Positions 1 to 5,946 of a stretch of DNA of 15,061 bases are shown here, piece after piece (positions within the stretch are counted from its first letter, which is position 1; each line of letters begins with the position of its first letter). Source of the stretch: RXOA01 sp964547105 (GTDB lineage Bacteria > Bipolaricaulota > Bipolaricaulia > UBA7950 > UBA9294); the NCBI GenBank assembly GCA_964547105.1, contig CAZJLO010000047.1, positions 1 to 15,061 on the forward strand, written 5' to 3'. Both the position numbers and the translations under genes were made by a program. Below the pieces are notes generated by a model that saw only the letters and a program-made list of their open reading frames with translations, did not search any database and had not been told where the DNA came from.

Positions 1-142
1 GTCATGCCCGGGCCCGATGAACCGCCTCCCGGCACTGCGGGATTGCTTTCACCGGGAAAGCGGTATACATTTTCCGAGGTTTGTTTCATTTTCATGGCCC
101 GTCTCTCGAGTTATTACCATGTAGGGAAGGGGAAGGGACGAT

Positions 143-289
143 ATGAAAGAGATCGCCATAGGCCGATCGAGGTTCCAGTTCGTGGTGGGGGATATCACTG
201 CCCAGGACACTGAGGCGGTGGTGAATGCCGCCAACTCACGGCTCGCACCGGGCGGTGGCGTGGCCGGTGCCATCCACCGGGCGCATTAG
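143..289 (+). pseudogene. Macro domain (ADP-ribose-binding) protein, N-terminal fragment of 48 residues
   Basis: The ORF starts at ATG 143 after a purine-rich site (GGAAGGGA, 4 bases before the start). It begins MKEIAIGRSRFQFVVGDITA and continues through VVNAANSRLAPGGGVAGAIHRA before TAG. The GDIT strand, the VNAANS motif and the GGGVAGAIH loop are the classic first half of a macro domain, which binds ADP-ribose or O-acetyl-ADP-ribose and is normally about 130-180 residues. The catalytic or binding loop nearer the C-terminus is missing. Similarity stops at about base 286, exactly where a reductive-dehalogenase-like sequence begins in another frame. The fragment therefore looks like the remnant of a gene cut by a deletion or recombination join. 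A truncated 48-residue macro domain should not fold. An assembly chimera is an alternative explanation for the join. Confidence 0.8.
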
Positions 290-300
290 CCGTCGCCTGC

Positions 301-729
301 ATGGCCGCGTTCCTACGCCATCTCCGCTACAGGGCGCTTCCGATGGGGAACGACACCGCGCTCAGTATTCCGCTGGCAATTGACGCCGGGCTGGGACAGT
401 TGGGCCGGAATGGGCTGCTGATCACGCCTGAGTACGGGGCTTGCGTACGGCTGTGTAAGGTATTCACCGACATGCCGCTTGTGCCTGACCGCCCGCTCGA
501 CTTCGGACTGACCGAGTTCTGCCGCACGTGCGATAAGTGCAGTCAGGCGTGCGAAGCGGGAGCGATCAGCACCGATCCGGAACCATCGTTCGATGTGGCT
601 TGCCCGTCGAACAACTCCGGGATCAAGCGATGGGCCGTCAACGCCGACCGCTGCTACGAGTTCTGGGCGGAGAACACGGCGGCGTGCTCCAACTGCATCG
701 CCGCTTGCCCGTTCTCGAAAATCGGCTAG
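301..729 (+). pseudogene. Reductive dehalogenase-like iron-sulfur protein, internal fragment
   Basis: The reading frame carries hallmarks of the RdhA family (corrinoid and Fe-S reductive dehalogenases and relatives): GNDTALSIPLAIDAGLGQLG, then RNGLLITPEYG, RLCKVFTDMPLVPD, and FCRTCDKCSQAC followed by EAGAIS. Near the end is CSNCIAACPF, the second cluster motif. The first cluster has the CxxCxxCxxxC spacing (bases about 520-555). Recognisable family sequence starts slightly before the first ATG, at about base 286 (LAVACMAAFLRHLRYRA). The N-terminal corrinoid-binding region, which should be several hundred residues, is therefore absent. The protein ends four residues after CPF (SKIG), whereas family members usually continue past this motif. 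I read it as a fragment truncated at both ends and fused out of frame to a macro-domain piece. No RdhB-like membrane anchor is present nearby. A functional short ferredoxin-like product is possible but unlikely. Confidence 0.75.
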
Positions 730-991
730 CCGCGCCAAGCGCTCCCCAATCGGGGATATCTCTTCCTTCGTGGGATCGGCGTTGATCAGTAGGCATCCTG
801 ATTGGACAACGTGGACTCCAACATCTCGTGTTCGAGAACCTCTAGCCCGGAGTCGCGCCCTGCTTTCACCTATTGTGCGGTTTGCAGCCTCCAAACAACG
901 CCCGGCCGACAACCGTCAATCCGATTGAACTCGCAGCAGCAAACGGCTGCGCCGCGCCCCAATCAACCAGCCACAGCACCAGCGATTGGCG

Positions 992-1429
992 CTAGCGAAG
1001 CGCCTCAGCTTCGGACTCGGCCAGTGCACGCCGTGCTGCAATCAGCTTCTTGTACTTGACTTGGAGCTTCTCCGGGTCCTTGGCGACGATCGCCTTCAAG
1101 ATATCTCCCTCGATCTCAGCCACATCCAGCCGCAGATAGTAGTCCAGCGACTCCTTCAGATGCGCCAGGACGATCATCCCCGTCAGAAGCGGATGGTTGC
1201 TCGTGACGTTAGCGTCGGGGAAACGGGTGCCGTGTTCCAGCTCAACCTCGAGCCCTTGGCGAAACACCTCCGCCTCGATCGGCATTCTATTCACGTTCAC
1301 TTCCGCAAGGACTTTCTCCGCCTCCGCAATCGCGACGATAGGGTCGGCAAGTGAAGTCCAATCCTGTATCCCCAACTCGCCGCATATCCTCCGGACCTCC
1401 TCGATGCCGACAATCTCCGTCACATTCAT
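992..1429 (-). CDS. DUF5661-like protein of unknown function (145 aa)
   Basis: The start is ATG at 1429, preceded by GGGAGGA with 7 bases of spacing. A longer TTG-initiated reading is open upstream but has no such site and would overlap the neighbouring gene. The middle of the protein reads FRQGLEVELEHGTRFPDANV then HPLLTGMIVLAHLKESLDYY. This matches my memory of the DUF5661 pattern (ELEHG, TNVTNDDPLLTGKIALAHL, DYYxRL), a small helical family with no assigned function. The C-terminus is rich in Lys, Glu and Ala and probably helical. No signal peptide or membrane segment is visible, so it is probably cytoplasmic. It is the last gene of a minus-strand run, 43 bases after a 58-residue membrane protein, so co-transcription is plausible. 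The stop codon lies in a small GGCGC/GCGCC hairpin with no T-run. Family assignment is from recognised motifs only. Confidence 0.8.
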   Translation of the reverse strand: MNVTEIVGIEEVRRICGELGIQDWTSLADPIVAIAEAEKVLAEVNVNRMPIEAEVFRQGLEVELEHGTRFPDANVTSNHPLLTGMIVLAHLKESLDYYLRLDVAEIEGDILKAIVAKDPEKLQVKYKKLIAARRALAESEAEALR

Positions 1430-1472
1430 GATGCGTCCTCCCTTCTTGCCCGCCCGGCTGCAACGATCGACC

Positions 1473-1649
1473 CTACCCACCGAATAGTGCCCTGCGGATG
1501 CCTTCAATCACCGTCTCCGGCTCAGCGATGATTCCGGTCAGCACGAGCAGCACAACGATCAGCACCGCCAGCGACACAATTCCCAGCAGTCGCATGCCAA
1601 GTCGGGGTCTGCTCCTGCGTTCATCGTGGTTGTCCAGATGGTCGATCAC
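1473..1649 (-). CDS. Small single-pass membrane protein (58 aa), unknown function
   Basis: This short gene starts at GTG 1649 after AGGAG with 5 bases of spacing (AGGAGAATCC then GTG). It ends at TAG 1473-1475. The translation opens with a charged stretch (IDHLDNHDERRSRPRLGMR). A hydrophobic run of about 22 residues follows (LLGIVSLAVLIVVLLVLTGIIA), then a short tail AEPETVIEGIRRALFGG. The charge distribution, with arginines just before the helix, suggests the N-terminus is inside and the tail is outside or periplasmic. The ribosome site, membrane helix and position between two genes on the same strand make this a likely real gene despite its size. I do not recognise the family. It probably belongs to the same transcript as the DUF5661-like gene 43 bases downstream. 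Confidence 0.65.
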   Translation of the reverse strand: MIDHLDNHDERRSRPRLGMRLLGIVSLAVLIVVLLVLTGIIAEPETVIEGIRRALFGG

Positions 1650-1704
1650 GGATTCTCCTTATCCTCCCCGCAGATGCGGAAGCCCCCTTGATTACCGCAA
1701 CGAC

Positions 1705-1917
1705 TCATACTGGCACCCGCCCGGGGCGATGAGCAGCAACGCGGCGCATGTCGATTCTTTCCACCAACCCTTCTTCCACCGAGATGGTGGGCCCTCTCTG
1801 CACGGCCCGTAGCCCCGCGATTTCTCGTGGCCGACCTTCTCCATACCCCACGAACGCATTCGGCATCCCAGCAAGCATCCCGCCTGCAGTTCTTCCCGGC
1901 CCTTCAACCCTCCACAC
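1705..1917 (-). CDS. Possible small ORF of 70 aa overlapping the end of the spermidine-synthase-like gene
   Basis: This frame opens at GTG 1917, 14 bases inside the end of the upstream gene, and runs to TGA at 1705. AAGGAG lies only 3 bases before the GTG, closer than is optimal. An internal ATG (codon 14) is another possible start. The product contains GMPNAFVGYGEGRPREIAGL and ends HRPGRVPV, and is rich in Gly and Arg. First codon positions are rich in G, as in real genes. I recognise no family and see no signal peptide or membrane helix. The frame fills the only gap between two likely co-transcribed genes, which is the main argument for it. It may equally be chance. Confidence 0.3.
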   Translation of the reverse strand: MWRVEGPGRTAGGMLAGMPNAFVGYGEGRPREIAGLRAVQRGPTISVEEGLVERIDMRRVAAHRPGRVPV

Positions 1918-2641
1918 CTGCTCCTTTGTGAGCCAGGTAGATCGTGCTCGACGATTCGCCGCCCGAATATCGGTTCGGAAACGTCACAATATGGGGCTCG
2001 GAACGCCGGAACACGGCATCGAGCAGCCGAGTGAATGCCGGATCGGGAGGATCGTTGGACCACAGCCCGAAGATGCCACCGGGATGGAGCTTGTCCGCCA
2101 GACTCCGCAGCCCGGGAATCGTATAGAAGGCGCTGTTTCCCGGCGCAAGCCACTGGCGGGGCGAGTGATCGATATCCAGCAACACCGCGTGAACCAGCCG
2201 AGGCGGGGATGCGCCATCGAGTCCACGGGCGGAGGATGCTGCCCATGCAAAGAAGTCTCCTCGCACAACCGTGCAGCGCGGGTCAGACATCAGTTTCTTT
2301 CCCAGCGGTACAAGACCCCGCCGATGCCAGTCGATGACAGGTTCCAACACCTCAATGACCCTAAGCGACCGGACGGACGGGGATTCCAGGGCCGCAACCG
2401 CCGTATATCCCAGTCCCAGACCGCCGACCACGATGTCGACGTCAGTTCCCGCAACCGCGGCCAGACCAAGCCTCGCAAGCTGCATCTCGGCGGTGGTGAA
2501 CAGGCTCGACATCAGGAACTCGTCGCCAAGCTTCACCTCGTAGATCATCTCTCCCTTGAGCAGGAGATCCGCTCGGCGCCTGAGACTGACGGCCCCCAAG
2601 GAAGTCTCCCGATAATCCAGCTCTTCGAAGCTCGGCGTCAT
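1904..2641 (-). CDS. Spermidine-synthase-like SAM-dependent protein (245 aa)
   Basis: The start is ATG 2641, with GGAG 7 bases upstream. The N-terminal part (residues 1-50) reads ELDYRETSLGAVSLRRR and then GEMIYEVKLGDEFLMSS, as in the small beta domain of polyamine aminopropyltransferase relatives. A Rossmann methyltransferase-type core follows. The nucleotide loop is DIVVGGLGLGYTA at about 68-80, the acidic strand end is IEVLEPVIDWH at about 96-106, and the active-site strand is VLLDIDHSP at about 153-161. True spermidine synthases have GGGDG and a D-x-x-DP type loop. Here these are GGLGLG and DIDHSP, so it may not make spermidine. It may be a methyltransferase or an aminopropyltransferase with another substrate. 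Probably cytoplasmic. No S-adenosylmethionine decarboxylase gene is seen in the window. Confidence 0.8.
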   Translation of the reverse strand: MTPSFEELDYRETSLGAVSLRRRADLLLKGEMIYEVKLGDEFLMSSLFTTAEMQLARLGLAAVAGTDVDIVVGGLGLGYTAVAALESPSVRSLRVIEVLEPVIDWHRRGLVPLGKKLMSDPRCTVVRGDFFAWAASSARGLDGASPPRLVHAVLLDIDHSPRQWLAPGNSAFYTIPGLRSLADKLHPGGIFGLWSNDPPDPAFTRLLDAVFRRSEPHIVTFPNRYSGGESSSTIYLAHKGAGVEG

Positions 2642-3089
2642 CTATCCACTCCATTTCAGCCCCAGGCAAGATGCCGTCATCCATCCTACCCTCCCGCCGC
2701 CGTCTTCAGCCAGACGAGATCCTTCAAAGCCAACCCGATTCGAGCGATCCGACTTTGTGTTGAAGCCCTTGTCAAGCTGCAGCTCGCATCTCGGTGGCGG
2801 ACCATCGAACCGACGGAGGCCACTCCGCGTCCAGACGAACCGGATCGGGCGTGTCACATCGCCAAGATGGCTCCCGTCGAAGGGCGTCGGCGATCAACGT
2901 TGCGCCGCAGCGCCGGTCGAGCATGCACGATCGGGATGGACGACGATTCCGATCGGCGAATGGGACCTCCCCCGGTGCGGATCGATCGCGGGAAGACGGC
3001 AAGCGAAGCCTCGATCCCGCTGCGCCATCAAAGAGAGCGGGGACACGTGTGACTGTCATCCCGTTGGAGAAGAACGATGTCCCAGCTTC
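2642..3089. other. Gene-free stretch between the ATP-grasp and spermidine-synthase-like genes
   Basis: About 450 bases with no convincing gene. Open frames on both strands translate to Arg/Ser/Asp-rich low-order sequence, have no well-placed ribosome site and match no family I recognise. The segment is dense in GATC and CGATC motifs. Both flanking genes are on the minus strand, so this space must hold the ribosome site and probably the promoter of the spermidine-synthase-like gene. I could not pick out a convincing promoter. Confidence 0.5.
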
Positions 3090-4334
3090 TCACCAGGTCG
3101 GAGCAAGCACATTCGAAGGATCGAACGCGCACACTTCCCGCAGCTTGCCGACATCATCCGCCCGCAAGAAGGCAATCGAGAAGATCCCCCACCTTAGCGG
3201 GTCGACTTCGCGCAGCTCGATGACGTCACCGAGAACCGCTTTGTATTGACTCCAGTCGACGTGGATGCTTGTCGCGGACTTCATCGCCTCCGGCAGGTGC
3301 CCGATCACGAACGCGTACTGGCTTCCGCCTGCATGGATGGAAGCCTTCTCCCAATCGGGACCTTGTTGCCAAAAGTAGGCGCTGTAGGTGTCGAATCCGA
3401 ACGCGAAGCGCCCCAGATCGGCCGTACCCCATCCGGCAAACCGCACCGGGTTCACCTCGATCGGCATCAACGCCCCATCGGACGTCTCGCGAAACTCCAC
3501 GTGGACAGGGAACTGCTCGAGCTGCAACTTCCGCCCGATCCACGTCAACGCGTCACGAACCTTGTCGTGGAGCTCGGCAATGACCTCGCTGCTTGTGTAG
3601 TAGAGAATGTCGCGCAAATCCTGGTCCTGATCGGGATTAGCATCCTGCTCATGATCCTGCACTTCCGCTCTGTCGCAAGGAGGAAACTCATGGCGGTAGA
3701 TATTCAGCACAGTCGGCTCGCCATCTGCGCCGTAGAACGCATCCACAGCGATCTCCGGCCCAAAGATGTACTCCTCCAACAGGATCTCCGTCGTGTCGAG
3801 AACGTCTTTCGGATACCCAGCCCCTCGTGATTGGTCCAGGCCCGCCTGTCGAAGCTCAGCAAGCTCGTCCTCCACCGCGTTTTGCCAATCGTCAGCCGAC
3901 GGCACAACCCGCACCCCAAGGCTGAAGAACCCGCTCGACGGTTTCATCACCAACGGGAAGTGCAACTCCGCCGGATCAAGGTCGGGAAGCCTGTCGCAAC
4001 GGACACGTCGATGCCAGAACCCTGCAGACGCTAATCGATCACGAAACAGCGCCTTGTCCTTCACCGCTCGAACCTGGCCGGCAAGGCGCGTGTCGGGAGC
4101 ATGCTTCAGAATGAACTCAATCGCGTTCTCCGAATTGGTGAGCACCCGGCAAGCAGGATTGCGGACCAGGTTCGCCGCCTGTTCTTCGTCGACCACGACA
4201 AGTTGTTCGACCGAAGCCGTCGCACAGCACGGATCGAGAACCATTGTCGGAATCCGCTGCCGGCACAGGCTGGAAAGGAGCGCCGGAGACGCATACGGCT
4301 GATCAAGGATGGCGAGAGCTATTGTCTGGTTCAT
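3090..4334 (-). CDS. ATP-grasp domain protein (414 aa), carboxylate-amine ligase type
   Basis: ATP-grasp enzymes activate a carboxylate as acyl phosphate and join it to an amine or thiol. An N-terminal pre-ATP-grasp domain spans about residues 1-85 (ALAILDQPYASPALLSSLCR and onward). The nucleotide lysine motif is FPLVMKPSSGFFSLGV (K131). The second nucleotide-binding motif is ILLEEYIFGPEIAVDAF at about 184-200. The metal-binding strand is MPIEVNPVRFAGW at about 290-302. GFFSLGV and NPVRFAGW are typical of a stand-alone ATP-grasp group whose substrates are mostly unknown. No signal peptide or membrane segment. The ATG at 4334 fits the family N-terminus but has no Shine-Dalgarno site (CCCCC directly before ATG), unlike nearly all its neighbours. 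This suggests a leaderless message or coupling to the 25-residue ORF 83 bases upstream. The substrate cannot be read from the sequence. Confidence 0.85.
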   Translation of the reverse strand: MNQTIALAILDQPYASPALLSSLCRQRIPTMVLDPCCATASVEQLVVVDEEQAANLVRNPACRVLTNSENAIEFILKHAPDTRLAGQVRAVKDKALFRDRLASAGFWHRRVRCDRLPDLDPAELHFPLVMKPSSGFFSLGVRVVPSADDWQNAVEDELAELRQAGLDQSRGAGYPKDVLDTTEILLEEYIFGPEIAVDAFYGADGEPTVLNIYRHEFPPCDRAEVQDHEQDANPDQDQDLRDILYYTSSEVIAELHDKVRDALTWIGRKLQLEQFPVHVEFRETSDGALMPIEVNPVRFAGWGTADLGRFAFGFDTYSAYFWQQGPDWEKASIHAGGSQYAFVIGHLPEAMKSATSIHVDWSQYKAVLGDVIELREVDPLRWGIFSIAFLRADDVGKLREVCAFDPSNVLAPTW

Positions 4335-4417
4335 GGGGGATAACGTGGATGGTCGCCGATGTGGAGTGAACCGTCAAGCGTGAGGCAATGGGGGGTATCG
4401 GATGTACGCGAGTCGAG

Positions 4418-4495
4418 TCACCTCGTAGAGGTCTCGATCGGCGGCGGCAGCACGGGTGCCGCCGGCAAAACGGCCAACGGATGTCCGCACATCAT
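4418..4495 (-). CDS. 25-residue Pro-rich ORF with strong ribosome site; leader peptide or precursor candidate
   Basis: A perfect AGGAGG lies 7 bases upstream of a double ATG at 4495. The peptide opens MMCGHPLAVLPAAPVL, continues with three prolines and ends IETSTR before TGA. It is too short for a folded domain and carries one Cys and one His. It precedes the ATP-grasp gene on the same strand by 83 bases. Its coding sequence holds two hairpins: an 8-bp perfect stem at 4442-4464 and a 5-bp stem at 4420-4432. Three readings are open: a regulatory leader peptide whose translation controls the hairpins and the downstream gene, a substrate peptide for the ATP-grasp enzyme, or a chance ORF. I do not recognise the sequence. 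Confidence 0.45.
   Translation of the reverse strand: MMCGHPLAVLPAAPVLPPPIETSTR
4442..4464 (-). promoter_or_regulatory. 8-bp hairpin inside the 25-residue ORF, possible attenuator
   Basis: CGGCGGCA at 4442-4449 pairs perfectly with TGCCGCCG at 4457-4464 across a 7-base loop. A second hairpin, ACCTC/GAGGT with a 3-base loop, lies at 4420-4432 and covers the end of the same small ORF. Both would form in the RNA between the AGGAGG site and the ATP-grasp start. There is no T-run after either stem on the minus strand, so this is not a standard intrinsic terminator. A role in coupling or attenuation is inference. Confidence 0.35.
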
Positions 4496-4645
4496 GATCG
4501 GGCCTCCTAGTCGCTGAAATGAGCGATACTCCGGCGTACGCCGTGAACAGCAATGGCGCCCCAACTGAACAGCGGACGCAATCTCAATCCAAGTCGAATC
4601 GGCCGAGTTGAATCAAAGCCCCGGCTGCGAACCCTTCGGTTCTCT

Positions 4646-4807
4646 CTACCTCGCCGACACACCCAGGTAGTAGGGCCAGACGACCAACCCAAGGATCGCT
4701 TGCCACCACAGAAGCCGCGCGAATGTACGTGTGAACAGCCAGCCGCCAAGCCAGAGCGCACCAGCGAGACTTCCCCCGAAGAGGCCGTTCCTGTTCCCTC
4801 CGCTCAT
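4646..4807 (-). CDS. Small membrane protein (53 aa), unknown function
   Basis: ATG at 4807 follows GGGAGGT with about 3-5 bases of spacing. The frame ends at TAG 4646-4648. The protein starts MSGGNRNGLFGGSLAGALWL. It continues GGWLFTRTFARLLWWQAI and ends in LGLVVWPYYLGVSAR. Two hydrophobic stretches (about residues 12-25 and 36-50) are separated by the short basic segment RTFAR, consistent with a helical hairpin in the membrane. Trp, Tyr and Gly are abundant, as is typical at the membrane interface. The strong ribosome site and clean membrane pattern make it a likely gene. It lies upstream of the 25-residue ORF and ATP-grasp gene on the same strand, with 150 bases between it and the small ORF. 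I do not recognise the family. Confidence 0.65.
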   Translation of the reverse strand: MSGGNRNGLFGGSLAGALWLGGWLFTRTFARLLWWQAILGLVVWPYYLGVSAR

Positions 4808-4954
4808 CGTACCTCCCAGGTGTTCTCGGAAGCCTACAGGGAGAAGGACAGTCGCGTCATCTCCGATCCTCGGGGCATCGGGGATCGGACTGGAGGCTGA
4901 ATCCGAAAGGGATCCGGCGACTGCCCCAGCGTGACACGCAGTACAAGCGGCGGC

Positions 4955-5172
4955 ATGCTCGGCGAATGTAGCTGCCCCGCGGCTCGATCACCTGGATCTC
5001 ACCCCGCGCTCAAGCGCGAGCCGCCTCGTGGCACTCCGAGGTCGATCGTCTTCCGGCATGCATTCTCGAAGATCGGGAGGACATGCTCCGCCCAGTCAGC
5101 GGCTACCCCACCAAGCTCTCGTGATCCTTCTTGTTGAGCCGCTTGTTCTGCTCGGCTGCACGTGCAGCTTCA
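4955..5172 (-). pseudogene. Frameshifted remnant of a putative-immunity-protein-like family
   Basis: Reading the minus strand downstream of the thioredoxin-fold gene gives three adjoining pieces in different frames. RLNKKDHESL is encoded at about 5109-5138, AADWAEHVLPIFEN at about 5062-5103, and PEDDRPRSA at about 5031-5057. Joined, they follow the order of a common bacterial family annotated as putative immunity protein, in which I recall a pattern like TKEDHxxLALWAADCAEHVLPxFE then PDDxRPRKAIEA. Two frameshifts, in GTGGGGTA and around AATGCATG, break it. A further Ala-rich piece (AATFAEHAAACTACHAGAV, about 4920-4975, in yet another frame) could be the next part of the same family. No intact frame exists, so it is probably dead. 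Frameshifts from sequencing error are a weaker alternative. Confidence 0.55.
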
Positions 5173-5652
5173 TACGCTGTCCCCGGAATCCCCGCAGGCC
5201 AGCGCCTCAAGAGCCTGGTTCAGCGCTTGGACTTGTTCCTCGCTGGAGGCCCCCTCGCCCTGCCAGAGGATCGTTCCGTCGGGAGCCATGAGCAAGAGGT
5301 AGATGGTGTCGAGCGACGGCAAGTTCAGCTCGCGCGCCAGAGTGGAGAGGTTCGTGTAGACCGTCAGCGTGTGAAGCCGGGCGTCCTTGTCCACGATGCC
5401 CGCCCGCATTCCGCCGTCGATGAGCGCGCGGGCAGGCAGGTAGAGGCGGGAGAGCGCGGGAACCTCCCACACGGACAGCTCGCGGCAGCGCGCCTCCAGC
5501 GTCTGCAACGCCGGCTCCCACGTCTCGATGAGCTCTGTTTGCCAGCGCTGGAACGCGAGCATCACGATGCGTGGCCCCGCCGGCAGGTCTTCGGGAACCC
5601 GGATCTCGCGACCCTCCAGGTCGTGAGCGATGACGGACGGAAACTTGGTCAT
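5170..5652 (-). CDS. Thioredoxin-fold protein without a CxxC motif (160 aa)
   Basis: ATG 5652 is preceded by AAGGAGG with 5 bases of spacing. This is much better than the longer frame that opens at 5808. The order of elements fits a thioredoxin/peroxiredoxin-like fold: IVMLAFQRWQTELIETWEPAL at about 29-49 (strand then helix), a long helical middle, LHTLTVYTNLSTLARELNLP at about 93-112, then IYLLLMAPDGTILWQGEG at about 117-134 (the beta hairpin) and a last helix. The layout recalls bacterial proteins related to the ATP10/TlpA-like group. The only cysteines are at about 56 and 153, so it cannot act as a CxxC disulfide oxidoreductase. A binding or assembly role is more likely. No signal peptide is seen. 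It is transcribed away from the DUF523-DUF1722 gene. Confidence 0.65.
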   Translation of the reverse strand: MTKFPSVIAHDLEGREIRVPEDLPAGPRIVMLAFQRWQTELIETWEPALQTLEARCRELSVWEVPALSRLYLPARALIDGGMRAGIVDKDARLHTLTVYTNLSTLARELNLPSLDTIYLLLMAPDGTILWQGEGASSEEQVQALNQALEALACGDSGDSV

Positions 5653-5946
5653 GGATCCTCCTTCGCTGCAATGACAGGCACCGGTTTGGCTCGACTCGCA
5701 TGCCAGCCTACTCCTCCGTAAGGGGTCCAGACAATTGAGACTGGGCAAGTCGTGCCGGCTCCGATCGTCGAGTGCGAAGCGAATCGGAATCCATCCGCCC
5801 GAGGGCACATCGCCCTCAATGTCTCAACGGTGGAATCGACCATCGAGCCCTGCGACACATTTCGCTTCAGCCTGTCCGATACCGTAGACTGGCTCAGTCA
5901 TCCGCATCCGCGCCAAACTGCCGTCGAAGCCGAGGAGGAGAGCGGA

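Noticed and set aside
313..912. Minus-strand frame of 199 codons with a protein-like stretch (SGCLLINADPTKEEISP)
   Set aside because: Most of it lies antisense to the recognisable RdhA fragment, and it has no ribosome site. The short orderly stretch is not enough to support a gene, and 730-991 is otherwise without recognisable content.
988..1004. GGCGC/GCGCC hairpin at the DUF5661 stop codon
   Set aside because: Only 5 bp with a 7-base loop and no T-run downstream, so it is too weak to call a terminator.
2442..2684. Alternative frame inside the spermidine-synthase-like gene with a good GGGAGGG site
   Set aside because: The product is low-complexity and without motifs, and the overlapping frame carries the recognisable SAM-binding fold. 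The site may be accidental.
1748..3052. Long plus-strand frame of 434 codons
   Set aside because: It runs antisense to the spermidine-synthase-like gene and then through the gap. The composition is Arg/Pro/Ser-rich with no ordered motif and no ribosome site. It is a GC-rich shadow frame.
4360..4385. TTGACG-like -35 upstream of the ATP-grasp gene on the minus strand
   Set aside because: No reasonable -10 hexamer lies 16-18 bases further on, so I do not call a promoter.
5155..5168. Perfect 14-base palindrome GCTGCACGTGCAGC
   Set aside because: It falls in Ala/Arg codons of the decayed immunity-like frame (AARAA) and has no second copy in the window, so coincidence of Ala codons explains it.
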